Source: Phycisphaerae bacterium
GTDB taxonomy: Bacteria > Planctomycetota > Phycisphaerae > Sedimentisphaerales > Anaerobacaceae
Assembly (NCBI GenBank): GCA_028714855.1
Contig: JAQTLP010000005.1
Coordinates: forward strand, 124,001-188,000
Length of the DNA: 64,000 bases
Direction: 5' to 3'
Of the stretch, positions 38,505 to 47,610 are shown one piece after another; the first letter of the stretch is position 1; every line of letters begins with the position of its first letter. Under the pieces are notes generated by a model, which saw only the letters and a program-made list of their open reading frames with translations, searched no databases and was not told the DNA's origin. The translations under genes and the position numbers were made by a program.

Positions 38505-39803
38505 ATGTGTTACAAATACACAGTGGCTTTGGTTTCAATTATTGTCTTCTCAACTTCCTGTTATGCCGATTCCGTTCTGGAATGGAACAATATTGCCCTT
38601 GAAGCAATCAAGCAGGAGAGTCTTTCGCCTCCGGTCGCCACGCGGGCATTGGCGATATTGCATTGCGCTATTTTCGATTCGATGAACGCCATAGAGGGAC
38701 AATACATATCTTACAATTCCAGTCCCGTGGTCGCGCCAGGCGCCAGTGCTAAAGCCGCTTCCGTATCCGCAGCGTTCAACACCCTTTCTAATTTACTTCC
38801 GAATCAAGCATCCACATTCCTGAATAAATATAACAGTGATATAGCCTCACTTGGGCCGGGCCAGTCTGTCAATGATGGAATTGCGACTGGGCTAACGGTT
38901 GCCTCTGAAATGTTGGACTTGCGGAGCAACGACGGAAGCAACAATAATTTCATTTATAACGGAGGCACAGACCCGGGCGAATGGCGGCCAACCCCGCCAA
39001 ACTACGAGCCAAGTCTGCTTCCGCTATGGGGTTCTGTTACACCGTTTGCGATTCAAAGCGGTTCCCAGTTCAGACCTGCAGGCCCGCCCGATCTTTCAAG
39101 CCCCGAATATACAGCAGCTTACAATGAAGTAAAAGATTATGGTGCCGTAAACAGCAGTCTCAGAACGCCGGATCAGACCGAAATAGCCTATTTCTGGGCA
39201 GATGGCGTAGGCACCTATACACCGCCGGGCCATTGGAACAAAATCGCACAGACAGCAGCCGCACAGTTGAGCTGGTCCGAATACGACAATGCTAGAGCTT
39301 TTGCACTGCTGAATATTTCTCTGGCTGACGCGGCAATATCTGCATGGGATGCCAAACATGAATTTTTGTTCTGGCGGCCTATTACCGCTGTCCGCGAAGG
39401 CGAAAATGACACAAATCCTCTTACTGTCGGCGACACAGACTGGCTCCCTCTCCTGTCAACACCACCATTCCCTGAATACACAAGCGGACACAGCACCTTC
39501 AGCGGAGCCGCCGCTGAAGTTCTGGCAGGCCTTGTTGGCTATGATAATTTCGCTTTTGTTACTGACAGTAATGGACTGCCGGGCGTCTATCGTTCATTTG
39601 ACAGCTTTTCCGAAGCTGCGATTGAGGCGGGTGAAAGCAGGATTTACGGCGGTATTCATTTCGATTTTTCTGATTACACAGGAAGAGACTTCGGTGCGGC
39701 ATTAAGCGATTACGTATTAGCTAATTATCTGTTACCTGTCCCCGAACCCGCAACGCTTTTGCTGGTTGGATTGGGTATGGTGATGTTACGGAGGTTCATT
39801 TAA
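38505..39803 (+). CDS. PEP-CTERM vanadium haloperoxidase-like (PAP2 superfamily) protein
   Basis: A 432-residue exported protein. A signal peptide (TVALVSIIVFSTSCYA) starts it. The vanadate/phosphate site has K284-x6-R291-P, TSGHS (326-330) and SRIYGGIHFDFSD (378-390), matching the KxxxxxxRP, PSGH and SRxxxGxH motifs of vanadium-dependent haloperoxidases. The last 24 residues are a PEP-CTERM sorting signal (VPEPATLLLVGLGMVMLRRF), so it is probably processed by an exosortase and surface-associated. The TTG at 38490 is within the Shine-Dalgarno; ATG 38505 is used. Its 3' end overlaps the convergent HEAT gene by 18 bases. Haloperoxidase and acid phosphatase activities cannot be told apart here. 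Confidence 0.85.
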   Translation: MCYKYTVALVSIIVFSTSCYADSVLEWNNIALEAIKQESLSPPVATRALAILHCAIFDSMNAIEGQYISYNSSPVVAPGASAKAASVSAAFNTLSNLLPNQASTFLNKYNSDIASLGPGQSVNDGIATGLTVASEMLDLRSNDGSNNNFIYNGGTDPGEWRPTPPNYEPSLLPLWGSVTPFAIQSGSQFRPAGPPDLSSPEYTAAYNEVKDYGAVNSSLRTPDQTEIAYFWADGVGTYTPPGHWNKIAQTAAAQLSWSEYDNARAFALLNISLADAAISAWDAKHEFLFWRPITAVREGENDTNPLTVGDTDWLPLLSTPPFPEYTSGHSTFSGAAAEVLAGLVGYDNFAFVTDSNGLPGVYRSFDSFSEAAIEAGESRIYGGIHFDFSDYTGRDFGAALSDYVLANYLLPVPEPATLLLVGLGMVMLRRFI

Positions 39804-42107
39804 GTCCCCAGCCTGACCAGGATGTTTAGTCCACTGCCGCACCTGCTCCGCCCACATCGGCCTGTCCTCCGCGGTCTTTATTTTAACAAGTGCCCCTAAC
39901 ACAACGTTAGGGTCAGAGGTAGCTGACGGTTCAGCAAAATATTTCTCTATCGACAGCACTATAACATTGTCAGGGCCCAGATCCTTTTCCAACAAACAAT
40001 TATTCACCAATTGGATTGCGGCATCTATCTTCGGCCACCTCAGATACACATCTAACATCTGGGCCAAAATTGCTTCTTTCTCCTCCGGACTTCCGCCAGA
40101 TTCCCGCAGCAGCCCTAAACTTTTCGCCGCCTGTTCATATCTGCCGGTCTTGCTGTAAAGCTGTGCCAGCTTCCCCCTCACATTCTTAAGCATTTCTCCG
40201 TTTTGTTCGCCGCCTGCCTTGCGCTCCGCTATCTCAAGAAAAGAAATCATCTGCTCATCAGAGAGCAGGGACTCCATATCTGGCGAACTTAACCGCCCTA
40301 CCCATTTATCCAATACGTCGGCTTCGACTGCCTTGAATATCGTCAGCATCGCCTTCCAGGCAGGTTCGCTCTCGGCTGAGCCCAGCTTTTCCGCAAGCCA
40401 CGTCAAATCATCGCTGTTGCCGACTTCGCCGGCAAGTTCTATCACTCTCTGCCTTATCTTCGCACTGCTGTCATTCGCAAAACCCTCTTTCAGTTTGCCA
40501 AGCGCAGTAGTCTTGTCTATATTTATCAGCCCCTCCACTGAGGCCTCACGCGCCAAATCTGCTTTATCGCTTAGGCCTTCTTCAAAAAAGGGCCCGAATG
40601 CCTTTGCAGCTTCCGCTTTGTGGATACTGCGAGGACCGCACAGGTCTGCCATTACGCCAAGCAGTTCTCCTCGCAGGGCGCCGTCTGCTTTATCTTTTTG
40701 CAGATTATATCTTTCCGCAAGCAATCCAAGATACCTGTCAACCTCACCAGTAGTTAACCCGTTCTGCTCAATAAGCTTCTTTATAACTTCCGCACCTTTT
40801 TGCGCCTTTTTGGGATTCTCTTCGATAAGGAACTTTGTCGCCCATTCCAGAGTCTTTTTCCTTACTTCCTCCGGTACTTTGACCTCTGAACCGGGTAAAA
40901 AGGCATAGTAGCACGCCCCGCCGAGCGCAGCAAACAACTCAGTCTTAACCCCGTCGTCCTGTTCAACTTCGAGTTGTTGCAGCAAACGTTGGGATGAATC
41001 CAACTGCCCCATCAAAGACAATAGCCCCGCCGTTTTCAGCCGAACGTCCCTGTTCTGGTCCGAAACCAGATTGACTAAAACAGGCCCGAGCTCGACTGGT
41101 AATTCCGATTTTGTCCCCACACGCCACTGTGAAACCTTCTCCAATGCCCACAATCTAACTACATCTTTGGAATCACCCAGACACTCAGCTAAAAACCGGC
41201 CCTTACCCGCATCATCACTTATCCCGTCATATATTTTATCTAACGATAACAAATACATCCCCTGCCACATGTCCAATTCAGTTTCCATCTTGCGCATCTG
41301 CGATTCCTGCCGAACCAGCCAATCACGCAGGAAGTCGTTTATGCCTTTGCGCTTGAGTTCATCTATAATCTGTTCGCGAGTTTTTGCGTCCTCGCCGACT
41401 GGTATGCCTAACGAATGCAGCGTATCCTCCGCCTCGGCCGCCACCTGCTTTTCGGGATCATCGAGCAGCCTGATAATCTTAAATATCGCCCTCATATCCG
41501 GCTGAAGTTTCAGCGCGTATATCGCATTCAATCTCGCCTTGACCGGCAGCGTTCCGTCCGATACCATCTTTTCAAGCGGCCCGGATATCTGCTCATACTT
41601 GAAAAGCAACGTCGCCTCAGCAGCCAATTTGGCCTCGCCAAAATCCTTCGTGGCTAAAATGTTAATCAGAGGCTCGACGAAGTCCTCCTCTGACTTTATG
41701 GATTCGGACATCCCGCGGGCTTGACCCAATGCCTTGCAGACAGCTATCCGTGCAGCGCTATTTTCCTCCCGCCCCAACACCAATAGCAGAATTTCTCGCC
41801 CCTGGGGGTCTTCACTAAACAGCATTACCGTCGCCGCATCGATGCGTATCTGTTCGTTTGCGCCCCGCAGCAAGGCGTCTTTGTTGATTTTCAGTTGTCT
41901 GCCGAGGCTAAGCTCGGCTTTGGCATTCATTTTAACTTTATCAGAAGCTCGCCCTGCCTTCGCACGTTCAACGCCCGCCTGCTCGCCTCGGGGCGAAGCC
42001 GCAGGCTGGCAGCCTATCGCCAATACTAATAGCAATATCACCGGATACAATCTCTTTGCAGTCATCGTGATAACCAAGGGCAAATTCCTGCTCTTTAACC
42101 TGTCCAT
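39786..42107 (-). CDS. HEAT-repeat lipoprotein
   Basis: A 773-residue protein with a lipoprotein signal (YPVILLLVLAIGC, lipidated Cys33, counted from the first ATG; an ATG at codon 15 would also do). Behind it come many degenerate helical repeats of HEAT/armadillo type (such as AKIRQRVIELAGEVG, VVRLWALEKVSQW, DVRLKTAGLLSL), then a C-terminal TPR-like part (GKLAQLYSKTGRYEQAAKSL). It is probably an envelope scaffold or binding protein; function unknown. Its 3' end overlaps the haloperoxidase gene, and a truncated copy of the 3' end lies on the other side of that gene. Confidence 0.75.
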   Translation of the reverse strand: MDRLKSRNLPLVITMTAKRLYPVILLLVLAIGCQPAASPRGEQAGVERAKAGRASDKVKMNAKAELSLGRQLKINKDALLRGANEQIRIDAATVMLFSEDPQGREILLLVLGREENSAARIAVCKALGQARGMSESIKSEEDFVEPLINILATKDFGEAKLAAEATLLFKYEQISGPLEKMVSDGTLPVKARLNAIYALKLQPDMRAIFKIIRLLDDPEKQVAAEAEDTLHSLGIPVGEDAKTREQIIDELKRKGINDFLRDWLVRQESQMRKMETELDMWQGMYLLSLDKIYDGISDDAGKGRFLAECLGDSKDVVRLWALEKVSQWRVGTKSELPVELGPVLVNLVSDQNRDVRLKTAGLLSLMGQLDSSQRLLQQLEVEQDDGVKTELFAALGGACYYAFLPGSEVKVPEEVRKKTLEWATKFLIEENPKKAQKGAEVIKKLIEQNGLTTGEVDRYLGLLAERYNLQKDKADGALRGELLGVMADLCGPRSIHKAEAAKAFGPFFEEGLSDKADLAREASVEGLINIDKTTALGKLKEGFANDSSAKIRQRVIELAGEVGNSDDLTWLAEKLGSAESEPAWKAMLTIFKAVEADVLDKWVGRLSSPDMESLLSDEQMISFLEIAERKAGGEQNGEMLKNVRGKLAQLYSKTGRYEQAAKSLGLLRESGGSPEEKEAILAQMLDVYLRWPKIDAAIQLVNNCLLEKDLGPDNVIVLSIEKYFAEPSATSDPNVVLGALVKIKTAEDRPMWAEQVRQWTKHPGQAGDLNEPP

Positions 42108-42234
42108 CCTAAATAATCCCCGCCTTCTGCTCGCATAAATTACCTATCGACTATTTTCTCCATTGGGACATAAATTTTGCACAAAATTTTCCTGCATTTT
42201 CAAAAATTCAAAACTGTTTCAAACAGCAGCCGCC

Positions 42235-43176
42235 TTAAGGCCTCGGATGGAACTTTTTGTGCATCTCTCGCAGCCTTTCCTGGTCAACATGAGTATAAAT
42301 CTGGGTAGTGGCTATGTCAACATGTCCGAGCATCTCCTGCACGCTTCGCAAATCCGCCCCGCCGGCCAGCAGGTGCGTCGCGAAGCAATGCCTCAATGTA
42401 TGAACGGTTAATTTTCTTGGCATACCTGCACGGATTGCATATTTCTTTATCAATCTCCAGATTTCAATACGCCCCATAGGCCGCCCTGTTCGGGAAAGCA
42501 GCAAAAAATCACCGCTGAATGGCTTGACCAGCTTCGGACGAAGCTCCCGCAGGTACTCAGCTGTCGCCCCAATCGCAGCCTTGCCGACCGGGATTACACG
42601 TTCCCTGTTGCCCTTGCCTATGCAGCGAAGGTATCCGACGTCAAGGTTCAAATCACCCGTTTTCAGGCCCGCCAATTCGCTGGCTCGCACTCCGGTGGCA
42701 TAAAGCAATTCGACTATCGCCCGGTCACGAAGATAAAAAGGTTCCTCTGGACTAACCGCACTAATGATGTCGATAACCTGTTTCTTGCTGCAAATAACCG
42801 GAAGCCTCTGCCACAGCTTCGGCCCCTCGAGGATTGCGCCAAAATCATCTTCGACAAGACCCGTCAGTCTGCCGTACCGGAGAAACATCCTCACGGCAAC
42901 AAGACTGCGCTTAATCGAGCTTTCACTTTTCCGCTCGTCTTTTGTAAGGATTTGCAGATACTTTTGGATAAGGGCAGGCTTTATCTGGTCCAGTCGGCTG
43001 ATTTTACTCCCCTTGCAGTATTCCAGAAAATCCGCAAGGTCGCGCCCGTATGCCAGAATGCTGTTGTTCGCCAGCCCTGCCTCAACCGTCAGGTAATCCA
43101 GAAAACCCTTGGCCTCCTTGCCTAAAGGTAAAGACAGTAACTTCTCACCAACAGATTGTAACTGCACTGACGCCAT
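42235..43176 (-). CDS. xerD: Tyrosine recombinase XerD
   Basis: A 313-residue tyrosine recombinase with a SAM-like N-terminal domain (FLDYLTVEAGLANNSILAY) and a catalytic domain. All active residues are visible: R164 (ATGVRASEL), K188 (GKGNRERVIPV), H259/R262 (HTLRH), H285 (LGH) and Y294 (TQIYTH). With a normal length and no phage neighbours it is most likely the chromosome-dimer resolvase. XerC and XerD are hard to tell apart; the KLTVHTLRHCFATHLLAGGADLR stretch is more XerD-like. Confidence 0.88.
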   Translation of the reverse strand: MASVQLQSVGEKLLSLPLGKEAKGFLDYLTVEAGLANNSILAYGRDLADFLEYCKGSKISRLDQIKPALIQKYLQILTKDERKSESSIKRSLVAVRMFLRYGRLTGLVEDDFGAILEGPKLWQRLPVICSKKQVIDIISAVSPEEPFYLRDRAIVELLYATGVRASELAGLKTGDLNLDVGYLRCIGKGNRERVIPVGKAAIGATAEYLRELRPKLVKPFSGDFLLLSRTGRPMGRIEIWRLIKKYAIRAGMPRKLTVHTLRHCFATHLLAGGADLRSVQEMLGHVDIATTQIYTHVDQERLREMHKKFHPRP

Positions 43177-43292
43177 CGCTCCCTGCTTTCAAACGCTGAC
43201 TACTAACATAAATATCGGCCTTAAAACAAGTTAATCTTTAGTTGTAAAGCCCGGCCGGATAATATGGCAACTGTTTTGAAAAAAAATGGTTC

Positions 43293-43321
43293 TTGAGCTA
43301 AATGCTCGACGCATATATAAT
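43293..43321 (+). promoter_or_regulatory. Promoter of the lipoprotein-galE-ROK operon
   Basis: TTGAGC (43293-43298), 17-base spacer, perfect TATAAT (43316-43321). It overlaps the upstream in-frame ATG at 43302, which argues that translation starts at 43347. Confidence 0.68.
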
Positions 43322-43346
43322 CTGTCAAAATTCGGGAAAATCTGAA

Positions 43347-43943
43347 ATGAATAGAAAACTCAAAATCAACTTACGTTCCTATGCCCTTATCGCCTGTGCA
43401 CTTTTCGCAGCCGGCTGCGCAAAACCATACAAAGGTGTTACTGTCGAAAAAATCTGCCCCGCTGGTATCGACAAACAGCAGGCAATGCAAATCGCCGAAG
43501 ATGTTCTGGCTAAAATGTATTTTACTGTCGCAAAATCTGATGCCAACCTCGGCGTTATAAAAACAAGGCCCCTCGCTGGAGCCCAATTCTTCGAATTCTG
43601 GCGCAAAGATAATGTCGGGTCTTTCGACTCCGCAGAAGCAAACCTCCACACCATTCGAAGAATCGCGGAAATAAATGTAAAACACCAGGATACGCTTCTG
43701 TGCCTCAGCTGCAATGTAAATGTTCAAAGACTTAACATGCCCGAACAAGAGTTCCGCAGCAGCTCGCGGGTTTATGAAATGTTTTCGCAGAGCAGTTCCA
43801 CACAACAAACGTTCGTAATGAACCCCAGGCAGAAAGAAAGTATGGCCTGGGTCAATTTGGGCAACGACGCCAATCTGGCTACAGTGATTTTGAAGCGAAT
43901 CGAAAACAAAATCGCCAAAATGCAAAAGGGAAAATCGCTGTGA
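43347..43943 (+). CDS. Putative lipoprotein, unknown function
   Basis: A 198-residue protein with signal LRSYALIACALFAAGC and the lipobox AAGC. No known domain is recognised. The body has a mixed alpha/beta look (IDKQQAMQIAEDVLAKMYFTV) and resembles small planctomycete lipoproteins of unknown role. The ATG at 43302 lies inside the promoter; ATG 43347 (MNRKLKINL) is used. It overlaps the galE start by four bases (GTGA), so the three genes form one operon. Confidence 0.65.
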   Translation: MNRKLKINLRSYALIACALFAAGCAKPYKGVTVEKICPAGIDKQQAMQIAEDVLAKMYFTVAKSDANLGVIKTRPLAGAQFFEFWRKDNVGSFDSAEANLHTIRRIAEINVKHQDTLLCLSCNVNVQRLNMPEQEFRSSSRVYEMFSQSSSTQQTFVMNPRQKESMAWVNLGNDANLATVILKRIENKIAKMQKGKSL

Positions 43944-44923
43944 GAATACTCGTCTGCGGCGGAGCTGGTTACATCGGTAGTAATATGGTGCCGTCCCTCG
44001 CCGCCGAAAAACACGACCCCGTCGTTTACGACAACCTCAGCAAAGGCCACAAGGCAGCCGTCGCAGATTGCGAGTTCGTCAAAGGTGATTTGGGCGATTA
44101 CGACCTCCTCGTCAAAACACTCAAAAAATACAAAATCGATGCCGTCTTCCACTTCGCCGGATTGATTGAAGTCGGAGAATCCGTGCAGGCCCCGCTTAAA
44201 TACTATCACAACAATGTCTCCTGTACCCAGGTCTTATTGAGCGCGATGGAGGCCGCGGGCGTGGAAAAATTTATCTTCAGCAGTAGCGCTGCCGTTTATG
44301 GCCTGCCCAAACAGGCCCGTATCTCGGAAAACGCGCCGACAGCGCCCATCAATCCTTACGGAGAATCAAAACTGGCGGTCGAAAAAATATGTCACTACCA
44401 AAACGCCACCGGCAAACTCCGCTACGCCTCGCTTAGATATTTCAATGCCGCAGGAGCCGGAAACAACTGCACGCTCGGCGAAGACCACCGCCCCGAATCA
44501 CACCTCATCCCCCTGACAATCGCCGCCGCTATGGGAAAAACAGATTCAATCAAAATCTACGGCACTGATTACCCGACGCCCGATGGCTCCTGCATCCGCG
44601 ATTACATCCATATTGAAGACCTCTGCAGGGCACACCTGCTGGCGATGAACAAACTCGATAATCAATCGGAGCTTATTTACAACCTCGGTAACGGAAATGG
44701 CTGCTCAGTCAAAGAAGTAATCGAAACAGTTAAAAAAGTCAGCGGCAAAAATTTCAAAGTCGTCGAATCGCAGCGCCGTCCGGGCGACGCCCCGATATTG
44801 ACCGCCAACGCCGCCAAGGCAATTAACGAGCTCCTCTGGAAACCAAAATTCACAGACCTCGAAAAAATAATCGAAACCGCCTGGCTCTGGCACAACAAAT
44901 TCCCCAATGGCTATCCGGAATAA
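43940..44923 (+). CDS. galE: UDP-glucose 4-epimerase
   Basis: A 327-residue extended short-chain dehydrogenase. The NAD-binding GGAGYIG (7-13), catalytic FSSSAAVYG and Y140-GES-K144 are all present, as is SLRYFNAAGA, typical of GalE. It interconverts UDP-glucose and UDP-galactose for envelope sugars. It starts at GTG 43940 with AAGGG upstream, coupled to the lipoprotein gene. Confidence 0.92.
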   Translation: MRILVCGGAGYIGSNMVPSLAAEKHDPVVYDNLSKGHKAAVADCEFVKGDLGDYDLLVKTLKKYKIDAVFHFAGLIEVGESVQAPLKYYHNNVSCTQVLLSAMEAAGVEKFIFSSSAAVYGLPKQARISENAPTAPINPYGESKLAVEKICHYQNATGKLRYASLRYFNAAGAGNNCTLGEDHRPESHLIPLTIAAAMGKTDSIKIYGTDYPTPDGSCIRDYIHIEDLCRAHLLAMNKLDNQSELIYNLGNGNGCSVKEVIETVKKVSGKNFKVVESQRRPGDAPILTANAAKAINELLWKPKFTDLEKIIETAWLWHNKFPNGYPE

Positions 44924-44924
44924 T

Positions 44925-45881
44925 ATGGCAAACTTATTGATTGGTATTGACGTTGGCGGCACGAATATCAAAATCGGCTGCTTCGATACACGCCTGAATT
45001 TACTGAAAAAAATTTCAATCACTACAGATGCCGACTCTGGCCCCCAGGCGGTCGTCGAAAAAATGCTCGCCGCCGTCGATAAGCTCGTCAAAGAATGCGG
45101 CTTCACTTCCTCTGATATATCTGCCGCCGGCATCGGCACACCGGGACCTGCTGATTACACAGCGGGTATCTTAACTAACCCCACAAATATGCCTGCCTTC
45201 AAAAATGTCCCCATCAGGCAGATGCTCTCGGACGCATTGCATTGTCCCGTCGTCTTCGACAACGATGCCAACGTCGCCTGCTTCGGCGAATTCGCCGCAG
45301 GTGCCGGCAAAGGCGTCACCGATATGGTCTTCTTCACCCTTGGCACAGGCATCGGCGCCGGCATTGTCTCCGAAGGCAAACTCCTTCGCGGCTTCGATGG
45401 CAACGCCGCCGAGCTTGGCCATACCATAATCTACCCCGATGGCCGCCTATGCAACTGCGGCCAAAAAGGCTGCGCAGAAGCCTATGCCTCCGCCTCGAAT
45501 ACCGCCAAAAGAGCTACAGAAGCCCTAAATGCCGGAGAAAATTCAAGTTTGAAAAAAGTCCTCGACAAATCCGGCCAAATCACCTGCGAAGATGTTTACG
45601 ACCACCTCAAGACCGGCGACAAACTCGCAAAAAAAATAACCGACGAAACAGCAAAAGCCCTTGCCATCCTCTGCATCAATGCCCTGCACACCGCAGACCC
45701 GCAGCGCATCGTCTTCGCAGGCGGAATGATTGCCGCTGGTGACATCTTGTTGAACAGAATCAAAGATTATTTCAACGAGCAGGTTTGGAAATTGAAAAAA
45801 GAAACCGTCGAGATTTGTTTCGCAACCCTCGGTGAAGACGCAGGCATCATCGGCGCAGCAGCCCTCGCAAAGAATAATTAG
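44925..45881 (+). CDS. ROK-family sugar kinase (glucokinase-like)
   Basis: A 318-residue ROK protein. The ATP-binding DVGGTNIKIG lies at residues 8-17. The zinc motif CNCGQKGCAEAYAS and ELGHTIIYPDGR are those of bacterial ROK glucokinases. No N-terminal HTH, so an enzyme rather than a repressor. ATG 44925, one base after the galE stop, is preferred to ATG 44907 inside galE. The exact hexose is not shown; glucose is the usual substrate. Confidence 0.87.
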   Translation: MANLLIGIDVGGTNIKIGCFDTRLNLLKKISITTDADSGPQAVVEKMLAAVDKLVKECGFTSSDISAAGIGTPGPADYTAGILTNPTNMPAFKNVPIRQMLSDALHCPVVFDNDANVACFGEFAAGAGKGVTDMVFFTLGTGIGAGIVSEGKLLRGFDGNAAELGHTIIYPDGRLCNCGQKGCAEAYASASNTAKRATEALNAGENSSLKKVLDKSGQITCEDVYDHLKTGDKLAKKITDETAKALAILCINALHTADPQRIVFAGGMIAAGDILLNRIKDYFNEQVWKLKKETVEICFATLGEDAGIIGAAALAKNN

Positions 45882-45965
45882 CCCCGCAATTTATTGCGAG
45901 GGTCACAAAGTAAGTAAGCGGTATTAAAATCTCGGTTAGCCCCCAAGTTTATCTTGGGGGTTACT
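45882..45965. repeat. Two hairpins between convergent genes (GGGGCTAA type)
   Basis: First hairpin: CCCCGCAA (45882-45889) with TTGCGAGG (45894-45901). Second: CCCCCAAG (45940-45947) with CTTGGGGG (45953-45960). Read on the minus strand both end GGGGCTAA, the same as the array near 53 kb. They separate convergent transcription units and may stop transcription, but neither has a T-run. Confidence 0.6.
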
Positions 45966-45983
45966 TAATAGATTCGCTTGTGA

Positions 45984-46895
45984 TTACTTTTTCTCCCCCT
46001 TCGCAAATTTCCCCGCTGGCCCGCCCGCCGTAAATAATACTGCGAAACGTGTTATCAGCGTACCCAGCAGAACATATCCCAAAATCACCTGCGCCATTAA
46101 TAAAGTCTGGCCCCACCAGCTATCTGGATTAGCGGCTATATCGCCAAATCCCAGCGTTGTCATCGTAACTACCGAAAAATATAAAACATGCCAGAACCCC
46201 CGAATATCACCAACAACTCCATTAACCATAACAAAGTTTGGCCACAAACGGTATACCGCCGCGAATAACAGCGCCAATATAAGGAACACCCCCATAACCC
46301 GCAGCGTGCTCATCCCGTAATCGCTCATCGCCCAAAATGCCTGCACCGGCCATCTCAATAACCAATGTTCCCCATACCACTCCTCCCAATTCATCCGCCG
46401 TATATTATACTCCAACAATTGCTTCGTCGCAGCATCTATACGCACACTATCCAAACCCACTCCACGGAAATCTGTTAAGCGGTCAACCTTGCATTCCCAA
46501 ATCAACGTTTCACCATCTACAATCGCATGTGAAAAATCCGCGCCCTGGAGTTCAGCTCCACCAAACACAGCACCTTGCAGACTTGCCCCCCTAAGACTAG
46601 CATCTTGCAGTTTTGTATCCCAAAGTCGGGCACCTTGAAGGTCAACTCTCCAAAGGTCGGCATCTTGCAGATTGACTCCCCGAAGTTTGGTATTTTCCAG
46701 ATAGGCTCTCGTAAAGTCGGCATTTTGCAGCCAAATTTCCTCTTTCGGATGCTCTTTGCGCCACTCATTCCACTTTTTTATACCCTCCGCACCTTCTTCT
46801 GAACATTTCTTTAGAAAATCATACTGCTCCTTACTAAACCGAAGCTCTTCTTCAATCCACTTTTTTTCTTCTCCCTTTTTTCCTTCCTCACTCAT
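45984..46895 (-). CDS. Pentapeptide-repeat protein fused to an ion-channel domain
   Basis: A 303-residue membrane protein. Residues 59-128 are about 14 pentapeptide repeats of A(D/N)LxG form (VNLQDADLWRVDLQGARLWD). Then come two transmembrane helices flanking a pore loop with TMTTLGFGDIAAN (244-256), which fits a K+-channel-like selectivity filter (TTLGFGD). The N-terminus is a charged helical region. The fusion is cytosolic repeat plus two-TM channel (Ion_trans_2). Its role may be ion homeostasis; the gating signal is unknown. Confidence 0.85.
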   Translation of the reverse strand: MSEEGKKGEEKKWIEEELRFSKEQYDFLKKCSEEGAEGIKKWNEWRKEHPKEEIWLQNADFTRAYLENTKLRGVNLQDADLWRVDLQGARLWDTKLQDASLRGASLQGAVFGGAELQGADFSHAIVDGETLIWECKVDRLTDFRGVGLDSVRIDAATKQLLEYNIRRMNWEEWYGEHWLLRWPVQAFWAMSDYGMSTLRVMGVFLILALLFAAVYRLWPNFVMVNGVVGDIRGFWHVLYFSVVTMTTLGFGDIAANPDSWWGQTLLMAQVILGYVLLGTLITRFAVLFTAGGPAGKFAKGEKK

Positions 46896-47058
46896 CTTTT
46901 CCCCTAAAAAAATATGTTAAATCACACTACCCAAAACTGCGAGTCCGCTTGCGAGCATCCTGAGCATCGTCGAAGGATCAATATCCTCCGCTGCACGCTG
47001 TCCCCCATTTTACCCTCAAATTCAAAAAGCCCCAAACTAATACAGGGAGCAATTCTTT

Positions 47059-47535
47059 TTATTTCTGCTTTTTAAAAAGATTCTCGTCCAGCCAACATTT
47101 TAGGCTTGGAAATTTAATATAATACTTTTCATATTTGTCCAAAAGCTTTACAAACACATCTTCTTGGTGGTTCGGGGAAAAATATGATACAAAGATGTGT
47201 TTGTTACCGGAAACATGTATCTCAAATATGGGGCCGTCATATCTTTCCTTTTTGTGGAGTTTGCATACCTCATTTTTCCCGAGAGAACTCTTGAATTTAT
47301 CAATAGCTTGGACGTTGGTGACGTGGATATTCGGCTTTTGACCCTGATTGACATCAATAGCCGAGATATTGCTGTTAATTAGATAGTTTACCAAGTCTTT
47401 CTTCTTTTTCTTTTCCTCCAGTATTTCTCCCATACCTTTAAAAACCATTTGTAGCGTTTTCCCTTTTAGGTAAACCAATACAAATATTCCTATTAGCATC
47501 AGAGTGGACAATAAAATGTATAGCAGTTCTGTCAT
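47059..47535 (-). CDS. Small membrane-anchored protein of unknown function
   Basis: A 158-residue protein with one N-terminal transmembrane helix (LLYILLSTLMLIGIFVLVYL) and a basic stretch (EEKKKKKD), then about 110 soluble residues. No family recognised. Coding looks real: normal start, no internal stop and a spacer upstream with its own features (a curved-DNA tract at 47719-47803). Its upstream spacer shares a short sequence with that of the channel gene. Confidence 0.5.
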   Translation of the reverse strand: MTELLYILLSTLMLIGIFVLVYLKGKTLQMVFKGMGEILEEKKKKKDLVNYLINSNISAIDVNQGQKPNIHVTNVQAIDKFKSSLGKNEVCKLHKKERYDGPIFEIHVSGNKHIFVSYFSPNHQEDVFVKLLDKYEKYYIKFPSLKCWLDENLFKKQK

Positions 47536-47610
47536 ATTTATATCAACCTACACAACCTGCTAATGTCCCTCATTGTGGCCTCAGCACCACCGCGCAATAA
47601 AGTTTCACCG

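Noticed and set aside
42235-43176. Integrase of a mobile element
   Set aside because: The protein has the normal XerD length and all XerD motifs, with no attachment-site repeats, excisionase or phage genes around it.
43302-43346. Upstream ATG of the lipoprotein gene
   Set aside because: It lies between the -35 and -10 boxes of the promoter, so it would not be in the transcript. The lipoprotein signal starts at 43347.
45242-45742. 166-codon Arg-rich frame inside the ROK kinase gene
   Set aside because: It is a shadow in another frame of a well-supported gene; the arginine richness comes from the C-ended codons of the kinase.
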